A DNA stretch of 51,014 nt, from positions 1-51,014 of the forward strand of contig BNUX01000011.1 of NCBI GenBank assembly GCA_025997675.1. Direction: 5' to 3'. Shown one piece after another: positions 8,843 to 16,912 of this stretch. Source of the DNA: Spirochaetia bacterium (GTDB lineage: Bacteria; Spirochaetota; Spirochaetia; Treponematales; Breznakiellaceae). A program made the position numbers and the translations under genes. The notes beneath the pieces were generated by a model. That model made no database searches. It was not told where the DNA came from and worked only from the letters and a program-made list of their open reading frames with translations. The stretch's first letter is position 1, and every line of letters starts with the position of its first letter.

Positions 8843-10464
8843 AAGCGGTATGTATCCTGGGGCTGGCAATTTCCCTGGCCCTTTTGGGGGGTCTCGCCTA
8901 CCTTACCTATTATGCCGGTTGGAAGGATCCTGCGGAGCAGGGGAATTTTTTCCGGGAACTGCGGAGTTTCGACGCCCTCCTTTTGGAAAGGCCGGAAACT
9001 GCGCCCCGGCGGCTCAATGTTCTGCTGGACCGGCTGGAAAAAAAGGCCATCGGGGCGGAAAGCCGTCTTTCGCTGTTGAAACGCCGCCGAAACCTGGTCC
9101 GCCAAGGGAACTACGGTTCCCAGGCCGAATTCAAAAAAGCCTACCGGGAAGCGGCGGAACGGGCCGCCGCCGCCTTTCCCTTCTCGGAACCCTTAGCCGC
9201 CGCCGCCGCCGATGCCCTGCTGCAGGAATATCCCGGCCAATTTCCCGATGAGGTACAAACTAAGCTGCGGCAGTATGCCGGCCTTTTTTCGGAAAAACGC
9301 CTGCTGCCCCTGGCTCTGGATATCCGGGTACTCCTGGGGGATTTGTCGGACCCGGCTCCTCCCGCCGGTATGCCCCTGAGCGGGAACCTCCTGGCCGGCG
9401 GTGTTTCCGGCCTCAGCGAGGCTGAGCGGGAGGGCTTCCTCATCAATGCGGTCCTCCAAAGCCTTCTGGCGGGGGATGCGGCAGCCGCCAATTCCCAGGT
9501 CGTGTCCCTGCTTGATTCTCAGGGTATTACGGAACGGGTTCTGCGTTTTGCGGCAGAGTATTTTTATGATACCAATCCTCTGCGTGCGGCGGGACTTTTT
9601 TCCCGGTTTTCCGATCCCCCTTCCCTGGGCCGTCTGGCGGATTCCCTCCGGCTGGCGGGTTTCCGGGAGGGGGCCGCCGAAATCTGGACCGTCCTGGTTT
9701 CCCCGGGAGACACCCCCCAGGACCTGCTGGTTCGCAGCCTCTATAACCTGGCATCCGTAAGCACCGACGAACAGAAGAGGATCGCCTATTATGAGAGGCT
9801 GCTTTCCCAGGCTCCGGGGCATGTTTACGGGATTATCGGGTACAGCCGCCTGCTTGATACGGGACGGGCGGAGGGTATCCTCGCCGAAGCAGGGACTCTG
9901 CCGGAGCTGGAATTGCTGCGCCGCCGACTGGAGGGCGCGGACATAGGTCCGAGGGAACTCAGGCGGGGGGTGGCGGAAACATGGCTGCTCCTGGGCCGTC
10001 ACCCCCGGGAAGAGGGGCTCTACCGGTGGGGGGCATGGTACTTTGACCGGCAGCGGCAGTTCCCGGAAACCGCCCTGCTCCTCCGGCAGGCCCGGATAAA
10101 CGGCATAGACAGCCCCGCACTGGTTTTCCACGAGGCGTTCCGGCTTATCCGGGAGACAAAGCTTGGGGAAGCGGAAGCGCTGCTACGAGAAGCAGACCCG
10201 GGGGTATGGCAGGTCCCGGCAAACCTGGGCCTGATTGCGGAAAGCCGCCGGGCGCTTTCCCCGGCGCTGGAGTACTATGAAAGCGCTTACGTGCTGATAA
10301 AAGACCGGCACGATGCAGCAAAGGTTCAATTGAAGATAGCCCGCTGCCTCCACATGCTTGGCCGGGACGAAGAAAGCCGGCGGGCTCTGGAAACGGTCCT
10401 GGAACTGGAACCGGAGAACCTTAACGCCAGAATGGAGCTTCGGCGCAGGGCTCCTGCATTATAG
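8839..10464 (+). CDS. TPR-like repeat protein with N-terminal membrane anchor
   Basis: 541 residues. The first 25 residues (ILGLAISLALLGGLAYLTYYAGW) form a transmembrane or uncleaved signal segment. The remainder is Ala/Leu/Arg-rich helical repeat sequence with TPR-like units, most clearly near the end (LEYYESAYVLIKDRHDAAKVQ, then ARCLHMLGRDEESRRALETVLEL). It probably acts as a scaffold on the periplasmic side of the inner membrane; no enzymatic motif is visible. The 4-nt overlap with nusB suggests co-expression, but a functional link is not evident. Its end converges on the RND gene with a 3-nt gap and no obvious terminator. Confidence 0.75.
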   Translation: MKAVCILGLAISLALLGGLAYLTYYAGWKDPAEQGNFFRELRSFDALLLERPETAPRRLNVLLDRLEKKAIGAESRLSLLKRRRNLVRQGNYGSQAEFKKAYREAAERAAAAFPFSEPLAAAAADALLQEYPGQFPDEVQTKLRQYAGLFSEKRLLPLALDIRVLLGDLSDPAPPAGMPLSGNLLAGGVSGLSEAEREGFLINAVLQSLLAGDAAAANSQVVSLLDSQGITERVLRFAAEYFYDTNPLRAAGLFSRFSDPPSLGRLADSLRLAGFREGAAEIWTVLVSPGDTPQDLLVRSLYNLASVSTDEQKRIAYYERLLSQAPGHVYGIIGYSRLLDTGRAEGILAEAGTLPELELLRRRLEGADIGPRELRRGVAETWLLLGRHPREEGLYRWGAWYFDRQRQFPETALLLRQARINGIDSPALVFHEAFRLIRETKLGEAEALLREADPGVWQVPANLGLIAESRRALSPALEYYESAYVLIKDRHDAAKVQLKIARCLHMLGRDEESRRALETVLELEPENLNARMELRRRAPAL

Positions 10465-10467
10465 GAT

Positions 10468-13400
10468 TCACCGCGCCCCGCCCGCCATTGGCAGATCTAT
10501 TTCCTCATCCCGCACAATCTTCAACTCCGCCGTATTCTTCACCTGCTTCGGCGCCCGTTTCTTATCGTGACGGCTGTTCAGGAGGGAGTACATCACCGGG
10601 GTTACGAACAGGGTCATGACGGAACTTACCGTGAGGCCCCCCACGAAGGTTTTGCCGATGGGCTGGATGGTGTCGGCCCCTGCACCGGGAAAGAAGGCGA
10701 TGGGGATCATCCCCAGGATGGTGGTGAGGCAGGTCATGAGGATGGGGCGCAGGCGGGTGCGGCCCGCCTCAAGGCATGCTTCCCGGACCTTCATTCCCCG
10801 GGCGCGGAGGGTGTTGGTGTAGTCCACCAGGACGATGCCGTTGTTGACCACCACCCCCACCAGGGCGACGATACCTATGGCGGCGAACATGGACATAGCT
10901 TCCCCGGAGAGCTTGAATATCCAGACTACCCCGATGAACAGTAATGGTATTGAAAAGAAAATGATGAGGGGGTCTACGAAGGATTCAAACTGGCTGGCCA
11001 TGACCCCAAAGACGAGAAATACGGCGACCGCAATGATAAAGATGAACCGGCTGTTGTAACCGGCGATTTCCGTGGCTTCACCCAGGTAGTGTACCGTTAC
11101 TTCGTCTCTGGGTACCAGGTACTGTTTTACGGTGCCTTCCAGGCGGCGCTGCATATCCGTGGCGGCAATTCCCGGGGGCAAATCCCCGGTGACCCGGATC
11201 ACCCGCTCCTGTTTTTCACGGCGTATGGAGGAGGGAGCCCGGCCTTCCACGATGGATGCAACGTTGGAGAGGGGGATACGGTAGCCGCTCCGGCTCATCA
11301 CAAATACGGCGTCCAGGTTGGGCATACCGATGCGGTCTTCGTTGCGGAGCATCACCTGGATGTTGATGAGCCTGTCCCCCCGGCTGAAGGTGGTAACCGT
11401 GCTGCCGTCCATGGCGGTACGTATCTCCGAGGCGATGGACGCAAGGGACAGGCCGAAGCTTGCGGCCCGGTCCCGGTCAATTTCGACCCGCAGTTGGGGC
11501 GCCCCCTCATCAATATTAACGGTAGGGTTTTCTATTTCCGGCAGATACCGGGTGATGATCCCCTGAATAACACCTGCGGTCTCCATGATGGCGTTGTAGT
11601 CCCGTGAGCTCACCGTTATTTCCACCGCCTGGGTGTTCCCCATGGTACGCCCCGCACGAAAACTAATCCGTGCGCCGGGAATAGTGGTGGTGTAGGGGGT
11701 AAGTTTGCGGATAATCGTTGCCGGAGTATCCTGCTGTAGCGCCGGTTCCGGCAGGATGATCTGGATGCTGCCCTGGTTGGTTCCGCTCCGCCGGGCCGTA
11801 AGGATGATGTTCCGGTAGCCCTTGACCTGTTCCTTAATCAGTTCCTCCAGGGTGAAGAGGGTTTCCTCGGTAACATCCATGGCGGTACCCAGGGGCATAG
11901 CAACGTTGATGTTTACGTTATCGTCGGTCCGGGTGCGCATATACATGTTCATCCCGATGCCGCTAAGCTGCTGGAGGGAGAAGACCAGGATGAGAAGCAC
12001 CAGGGCCACCACCAGAAGGCGATGGGAAAGGCAGTAGTCCAGGGTGTTCCGGTATTTGTTTTCAAGGCGCTTGAAAAAATTTTCCATACCCTCGTCGATG
12101 CGGATGAGCAGGAGGTTTTTCAGGGGCTTTTGTTTGCGGGTATTCAGGGTGAGGACGGAACCACAGAGGCAGGGCACCAGGGTCACCGCCACAACCAGAG
12201 AACAGGTTAGGGAAATCACCACCGTAAAAATAAGATCGCTGAAGAGCTGGCCCATTTCTTTGAGGTCGTTCTTGTAAATGAAGAGGGGGATGAACACACA
12301 AATGGTGGTAGCGGTGGAGGCCATGATGGCCCGCAGCATTTCCCGGCTCCCCAGGATGGCGGCGATGGTTGCTTTAGCCCCCCGTTCACGGTAGGTGTGG
12401 ATGTTTTCCAAAATAACGATAGAGGCGTCCACGGTCATGCCCATGCCCATGATGAGGCCGGTCATGGTGAGGAGGTTCAGGGTAAAGCCGAATACCGCCA
12501 TGAACATGATGGTAAGCAGTATGGAGATGGGGATGGAAAGGCCGATGATGAGGGTCCCCTTGATGTTACGGAGGAACAGAAACAGTAAGGCCATAGATAA
12601 CAGCGCCCCCTGCAAAGCGTTACGGTACACCTGGTTCATGGTGGCCCGGATCATGGTGGTGTTATCCGAAAGCACGTCCAGGGTGATGCCCCGTGGTAAT
12701 GACGCATTGATATCCGTCAATGCCCCCCGCACCCGGTCTGCCACCTGCACCTGATTACTGTCACTTTCACTGGTCACCTGGATGTAAACCCCGCTCTGGC
12801 CGTTCACGTACACCCGGGCCGCATTATCGTTATACCCCAGGCTTACATCGGCGATGTCCTCCAGGCGCACCACCTGTGACCGGTTAGCAGAAGCTGCCGC
12901 TGTCCCGCTTATAGTTACTGTTTTAACCACCAGCCGCCTGATCTGATCCAGGCTGACCAGTTCCTCCTGGGTCATGATCTGGTATTCCCTGGTTCCCCTT
13001 CGCAGATTTCCCCCGGAGGAGAGTATGCTCTGCCCCTTAAGAGAGCTTGAAACATCGTTCAGGGTGAGGTTGAAGGCTGCCAGCCGGTTCAGGGATACCG
13101 CCACCTTTACTATCTGGGTGGTTCCTCCGGTAACCTCCGCAGCGGCAACCCCGTCGACCCGCTCAATGACGGCCTGGATCTCGTCCTCCGCAAAGATGCG
13201 CAGTTGGTCCGGCGGGTAGTTGCCCCGCACCACCAGGCGCATGATGGGCATGGCGCTCATGTCGAAGCGCCGCACCGTGGGTGTTTCCACCCCCTCCGGA
13301 AGGGAGTTGACCAGCCGGTTGAGCAGGGTTTGTGCGTCGGTCATGGCCTTGTCCATGTCGGTACCGTAGGCAAACTCCAGGTTGATAAAGCTGGACTCAA

Positions 13401-13656
13401 ACTGGGAGTTGGAGGTGATGTTGGTAAGGCCCCGGGAGGCGGTAAGGGATCGTTCCAGCCGCTCGGTAACGTTACGCTCAACGTCCGTGGGGCCTGCGCC
13501 GGGGAAACGGGTAAAGACCGAAAGCACCGGCCTGGCCGTTGATGGGTAGAGGTCAACCGCAAGGTTGGGTATCAGGGTGGCCGCGATGCCCAAGGCCAGG
13601 GCATACAGTATTACTATCGTTACCGGCCGTTTGACCGAATATCCCGCTATATTCAT
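10468..13656 (-). CDS. RND-family multidrug efflux transporter (HAE1/AcrB type)
   Basis: 1062 residues, the normal length for an inner-membrane RND proton antiporter. Visible: the N-terminal first helix (RPVTIVILYALALGIAATL), porter-domain motifs (FPGAGPTDVERNVTERLE), the TM4 region GMGMTVDASIVILENIHTY with the proton-relay Asp, and C-terminal helices (GEAMSMFAAIGIVALVGVVVNNGIVLVDY, RLRPILMTCLTTILGMIPIAF). It should take up substrates from the periplasm or inner membrane and pass them to the outer-membrane factor via the adaptor encoded just upstream. Third gene of the operon, 10 nt after the adaptor. Substrate unknown. The architecture resembles Borrelia BesABC. Confidence 0.95.
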   Translation of the reverse strand: MNIAGYSVKRPVTIVILYALALGIAATLIPNLAVDLYPSTARPVLSVFTRFPGAGPTDVERNVTERLERSLTASRGLTNITSNSQFESSFINLEFAYGTDMDKAMTDAQTLLNRLVNSLPEGVETPTVRRFDMSAMPIMRLVVRGNYPPDQLRIFAEDEIQAVIERVDGVAAAEVTGGTTQIVKVAVSLNRLAAFNLTLNDVSSSLKGQSILSSGGNLRRGTREYQIMTQEELVSLDQIRRLVVKTVTISGTAAASANRSQVVRLEDIADVSLGYNDNAARVYVNGQSGVYIQVTSESDSNQVQVADRVRGALTDINASLPRGITLDVLSDNTTMIRATMNQVYRNALQGALLSMALLFLFLRNIKGTLIIGLSIPISILLTIMFMAVFGFTLNLLTMTGLIMGMGMTVDASIVILENIHTYRERGAKATIAAILGSREMLRAIMASTATTICVFIPLFIYKNDLKEMGQLFSDLIFTVVISLTCSLVVAVTLVPCLCGSVLTLNTRKQKPLKNLLLIRIDEGMENFFKRLENKYRNTLDYCLSHRLLVVALVLLILVFSLQQLSGIGMNMYMRTRTDDNVNINVAMPLGTAMDVTEETLFTLEELIKEQVKGYRNIILTARRSGTNQGSIQIILPEPALQQDTPATIIRKLTPYTTTIPGARISFRAGRTMGNTQAVEITVSSRDYNAIMETAGVIQGIITRYLPEIENPTVNIDEGAPQLRVEIDRDRAASFGLSLASIASEIRTAMDGSTVTTFSRGDRLINIQVMLRNEDRIGMPNLDAVFVMSRSGYRIPLSNVASIVEGRAPSSIRREKQERVIRVTGDLPPGIAATDMQRRLEGTVKQYLVPRDEVTVHYLGEATEIAGYNSRFIFIIAVAVFLVFGVMASQFESFVDPLIIFFSIPLLFIGVVWIFKLSGEAMSMFAAIGIVALVGVVVNNGIVLVDYTNTLRARGMKVREACLEAGRTRLRPILMTCLTTILGMIPIAFFPGAGADTIQPIGKTFVGGLTVSSVMTLFVTPVMYSLLNSRHDKKRAPKQVKNTAELKIVRDEEIDLPMAGGAR

Positions 13657-13666
13657 CCTTGCCCCC

Positions 13667-14608
13667 CTAATCTACAACCCGGACCAGGTCGCCGTCGGAG
13701 AGAAAGTTCTGCCCCGCACTTACCACCTGTTCACCGGGACTGAGTCCCTCGGTGACTTCCACCAGGTCTTCGTTTTCAAGACCCGGGCTTATGACCCGCC
13801 GTTCGGCAATGCTGTTTTGGTTCACCACAAATACTATCCAGGACCCGTAGGTGTTTATTACCGCGCCCCGGGGTATTACCGGAATGTTGGTGTGGGAATT
13901 GGTCACGAGGCTCACGGTGGCGAACATACCTGCACGTATCCGGGGGTCCGGCCCTTGAAACCGGAGGCGTATCCGCAGGGTCCGGCTGGCGGGATCCAGT
14001 ACGGGGCTTATTTCGCTCACCTCCGCGGCAAAGGTTTCCCCGGGCATGGCTTCAAAGCTGACCTGGGCGCTCAGGTTCATCTTTATTGCGGTGGAAAAGC
14101 GTTCGGGCACAAAGGTTTCCACAATAAGACTCTCAAGATTCCCCACCACATAGATGGCGGTCCCGGTAGTAACGGTGTCGCCGGGACTTACCGGCGCCTG
14201 GAGCACCGTCCCGCCGATGGTGCTGGTAACCGGGCTCCGGGAATACACCTCTCCGGGCCGTGAGGGGTCCACCATTGCCACGGTTTGCCCCGCCGATACC
14301 CGGTCTCCCACCGGGAGCCGCATTTCGGTAATCTTTCCCGCCATGGTGGGGTAAATGGAAACCTGGGTCCGGGCGAGGACATCCCCGCTTAACACCACGC
14401 TGTTTTCGATAGTCCCCAGGACCACCGGGGTTGCGCGTATTACGGTGGCGTTGCGTCCGTCCCCTGCGGTTCTACCACCCCCGGCCGGAGCGCCGGCGGT
14501 TCTGCCACCCGCGAGATAGGACATGACGATAAGCCCCGCGAAAACAAGAATGAGAATACCGATGACAAGGGTTATCTTTTTTGAAGATTTAGTTTTACTA
14601 TTATTCAC
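13667..14608 (-). CDS. RND periplasmic adaptor (membrane fusion protein) lacking the helical hairpin
   Basis: 313 residues. One N-terminal membrane segment (KITLVIGILILVFAGLIVMSYL) is followed by the lipoyl half-motifs VYSPTMAGKI-like (YPTMAGKITEMRLPVGDRVSAGQTVAMVD) and GGTVLQAPVSPGDTVTTG. Only about ten residues separate the two lipoyl halves, so the long coiled-coil hairpin of AcrA-like adaptors is missing. A beta-barrel domain and a C-terminal domain follow (PRGAVINTYGSWIVFVV). A short, hairpin-less adaptor is also known in Borrelia (BesA). The GTG start overlaps the outer-membrane-factor stop by 4 nt, and AGGAG precedes it. Confidence 0.9.
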   Translation of the reverse strand: MNNSKTKSSKKITLVIGILILVFAGLIVMSYLAGGRTAGAPAGGGRTAGDGRNATVIRATPVVLGTIENSVVLSGDVLARTQVSIYPTMAGKITEMRLPVGDRVSAGQTVAMVDPSRPGEVYSRSPVTSTIGGTVLQAPVSPGDTVTTGTAIYVVGNLESLIVETFVPERFSTAIKMNLSAQVSFEAMPGETFAAEVSEISPVLDPASRTLRIRLRFQGPDPRIRAGMFATVSLVTNSHTNIPVIPRGAVINTYGSWIVFVVNQNSIAERRVISPGLENEDLVEVTEGLSPGEQVVSAGQNFLSDGDLVRVVD

Positions 14609-15924
14609 GGCGCACTCCTGAGTAAATCCCCCTCATTAATATTGAGGGCGGACGAGAGGTCCAGCATCATTTTTTTATAGGCCAGTTGATCATCCAGAAG
14701 CTGCTGCCGGGCTTCGGTCATTTTATTGCGGTTATCCTCGAGAACCAGGGCTTCTATGGCGCCATTTTGAAAACCCTGTTCGGTGAGCTCATAGGTCCGT
14801 TCCGCCAAAGCTACCCTGAGCCGGGCAATCTCAATGCTTCCCCAGGAATTCCGGAGGTTCGTGGCAAGGGAGCGTATCGCCGTCATAGCTTCATTTTCGG
14901 TATTTTTCAGGTCCAGCCGCGCCTTTTCAATATCCATGTTGGCGGTTCTGACGGTCTGATTAGCCTTTGTCCCGGGGAAAAAGCTTTCCAGGGGGATGCT
15001 CAGGGTAAGGCTGCCGCTGAGGGAATCGGAAAACGTTCCGCCTATACCGCCGGGACTTGAGGAGCCGCCCTGCCAATTGGCCCCCAGGGTGAGGGAGGGG
15101 ACGCGGCCATCCCTGACCTTCTGCTGCCGCGCCAGCTCAAGCCGCTCAATCTCCCGGCGCGCCCTGATAATATCCGGCCGGGAATTAAGATGTTCCCGGA
15201 TCAGCGCCTCACTTTCCGCCTCAAGCCGGGTGATGGCGATTTCACCCTCCAGAACCACCGGGGTATTCTGCTCCAGCCCCAGGAGAACGAGAAACTTTCC
15301 TAAGTTATCCGCATAGCTTGCCTCGGCTCTCCTAAAATCCAGGTGGGTGGTTTCCGCGCTAAGCTGACTTTGCAGGTAGGTTAATTCCCCAACCAGGCCG
15401 TTCCGAAAACTGGTGCGGCTTTTTTCCAGCTGCCGTTCCGCCAAAGTCCGGGTTCCCGAAAGGAGGGCAAGCTTTTCCCTTTCGGCAATCAGGGAGAAAA
15501 AGGCCATACGTATCTCTTTCCCCAGATCCCGCCGGGCGTTTTCATAGTCCGATAGACCGGTTTGGTACGCCAGTTTAGCAATCCGCATCACCGGGGAGAG
15601 GGATGGGTTAAGCTGGAGGGATAGCCCCATGGACGCCGTGTAGTTTAGGTTTTCGATGGAGCCCTGGAAACCGTTACCGGAGGCCAGGGGGGTACCGTAA
15701 TTCAGCCCCAACCTGGTGGTGATACCGGGGAAAAGCTCCGACCAGAGATGGTTCGCCGCATATTCGGCGTTGCGGAGGTCGATAAACTGCTTTTGCAGAT
15801 AGATACTGTTTTCCAGGGCCAATTCCACCGCCTTTTCCTGGGTGAGGGTCATCGGGGCGGCTACGGAAACCATAGGGAGAACGAAAAAAACTGCTAAAAA
15901 TCCGCAAAAGGGGACAGGTCTCAC
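14605..15924 (-). CDS. TolC-family outer-membrane efflux protein
   Basis: 439 residues with a signal peptide (FCGFLAVFFVLPMVSVAAP) and two internally similar coiled-coil halves typical of OEP proteins: AVELALENSIYLQKQFIDLRN early, SRPDIIRARREIERLELARQQ in the middle, and AERTYELTEQGFQNGAIEAL-like at the end. It should form the trimeric outer-membrane duct of this RND pump. It is first in the operon. The start is GTG with GGAG 6 nt upstream. No convincing promoter was found just upstream. Confidence 0.92.
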   Translation of the reverse strand: MRPVPFCGFLAVFFVLPMVSVAAPMTLTQEKAVELALENSIYLQKQFIDLRNAEYAANHLWSELFPGITTRLGLNYGTPLASGNGFQGSIENLNYTASMGLSLQLNPSLSPVMRIAKLAYQTGLSDYENARRDLGKEIRMAFFSLIAEREKLALLSGTRTLAERQLEKSRTSFRNGLVGELTYLQSQLSAETTHLDFRRAEASYADNLGKFLVLLGLEQNTPVVLEGEIAITRLEAESEALIREHLNSRPDIIRARREIERLELARQQKVRDGRVPSLTLGANWQGGSSSPGGIGGTFSDSLSGSLTLSIPLESFFPGTKANQTVRTANMDIEKARLDLKNTENEAMTAIRSLATNLRNSWGSIEIARLRVALAERTYELTEQGFQNGAIEALVLEDNRNKMTEARQQLLDDQLAYKKMMLDLSSALNINEGDLLRSAP

Positions 15925-16030
15925 GCACTACTCCGTTACATAGAATACAACAATAGTACCGGAATCGGGGTTACTCCACCAGAAGGATAAACGCATAAGG
16001 CACTCTCCCCTCGATTATTGCCGATTCCGC

Positions 16031-16216
16031 TCCTACGGAACGTCGTCCCTATCATACGGAACGCCGTTCCTATCATACGGAACGCGCTTTCCTATCCTAC
16101 GGAACGCCATCCCTATCCTACGGAACACCATCCCTTAGGTAAGGAACGTCATCCCTATCCTACGGAACGCCGTCCCTATCCTACGGAACGCCATCCCTTA
16201 GGTAAGGAACGAGACT
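16031..16216. repeat. 21-nt tandem repeat array, nine units
   Basis: The core GGAACG (one unit GGAACA) recurs at 16037, 16058, 16079, 16101, 16122, 16143, 16164, 16185 and 16206. The spacing is 21 nt except for one 22-nt step. Most units read close to TCCCTATCCTACGGAACGCCA; two units carry a variant half, CCCTTAGGTAAGG, which is itself a short inverted repeat. There are no unique spacers, so it is not CRISPR. Confidence 0.9.
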
Positions 16217-16305
16217 CCCGGACCGGAAAACCAGGGACTTTTTCCTATTGTTTTCATAGGGATATTATGATATAAACAACCCTTCATCAACTCATCCTTT
16301 TTTCC

Positions 16306-16334
16306 TTGACTTTATATAAAACCCATACTACAAT
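16306..16334 (+). promoter_or_regulatory. Predicted sigma70 promoter of the hnd operon
   Basis: TTGACT (16306-16311), 17-nt spacer, TACAAT (16329-16334). Both hexamers match 5 of 6 consensus bases with ideal spacing, giving a leader of about 65 nt. In the leader GCCATA-TTG-TATGGC (16366-16380) can form a 6-bp hairpin about 13 nt before the AGGAGG ribosome binding site. Confidence 0.8.
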
Positions 16335-16405
16335 GATTTGAATACACTAGCGGGAAGTATTCCGAGCCATATTGTATGGCCTAAATCGAAACCAGGAGGT
16401 GCAAT

Positions 16406-16900
16406 TTGAGTATTGCGACATTTGACGCTGCCGTCGTTGACGACGTAATTAAGGTATGGGGGGCCAAACCGGGTTCCATTATTCCTATCTTACAGGGCAT
16501 ACAGGAGAAATATAACTACCTGCCGCCCGAAACCTTCCCCTGCGTGGCCAAGAAGCTGGGGGTCAGCGAGGCCCGGATCTACGGGGTCGCCACGTTCTAC
16601 GAGAACTTCTCCCTGCAACCTAAGGGTAAGTTCATCATCAAGGTCTGTGACGGGACGGCCTGCCACGTCCGGAAGTCCATCCCCAATCTGGAGAAGTTCC
16701 GCTCCATACTGGGGCTGACTGAGAAGAAGGTCACCACCGACGACCTGAGCTTTACGGTTCAGACGGTGGCGTGCCTGGGGGCGTGTTCTTTGGCGCCGGC
16801 GTTCATGGTTCAGAGTAAGGGCATTGACGACAAGGTCTATGCCAACGTTACTCCCGACCAGGTTCCGGTTATCCTCGATGAACTCAAGGCAAAACTCTAA
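16406..16900 (+). CDS. hndA: NADP/NAD-type [FeFe] hydrogenase subunit A (NuoE-like, [2Fe-2S])
   Basis: 164 residues. A thioredoxin-like [2Fe-2S] protein homologous to NuoE/HndA; it passes electrons between the flavin subunit and the hydrogenase. The cluster ligands are visible as C81-x4-C86 (CDGTAC) and C123-x3-C127 (CLGAC). The N-terminal helical part (IIPILQGIQEKYNYLP, VSEARIYGVATFYENF) is typical. The start is TTG, supported by AGGAGG 6 nt upstream. First gene of a three-gene operon with hndC and hndD, expected in the cytoplasm. Confidence 0.95.
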   Translation: MSIATFDAAVVDDVIKVWGAKPGSIIPILQGIQEKYNYLPPETFPCVAKKLGVSEARIYGVATFYENFSLQPKGKFIIKVCDGTACHVRKSIPNLEKFRSILGLTEKKVTTDDLSFTVQTVACLGACSLAPAFMVQSKGIDDKVYANVTPDQVPVILDELKAKL

Positions 16901-16912
16901 AGGGGGTAGGAA

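Larger units (their letters stand above)
15925..16405. other. Divergent intergenic region: repeat array plus hnd promoter
   Basis: 481 nt separate the TolC-family gene from hndA. The interval holds a 9-unit 21-nt tandem array (about 16031-16216), an AT-rich stretch, a strong predicted promoter and a 70-nt leader with a small hairpin. The open frame that crosses the repeats reads heptapeptides, but it changes repeat register in the middle and has no ribosome binding site, so I do not call a gene. Confidence 0.7.

Noticed and set aside
9193..10131. 312-codon minus-strand frame across the TPR gene
   Set aside because: Antisense shadow in GC-rich repeat-coding DNA with no family resemblance.
13565..14263. 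232-codon plus-strand frame across the RND adaptor and pump genes
   Set aside because: Antisense to two well-supported genes; no motif.
16018..16275. 85-codon frame with heptapeptide repeats over the 21-nt array
   Set aside because: The heptads arise from the 21-nt period. A 22-nt step changes the register, and there is no ribosome binding site.
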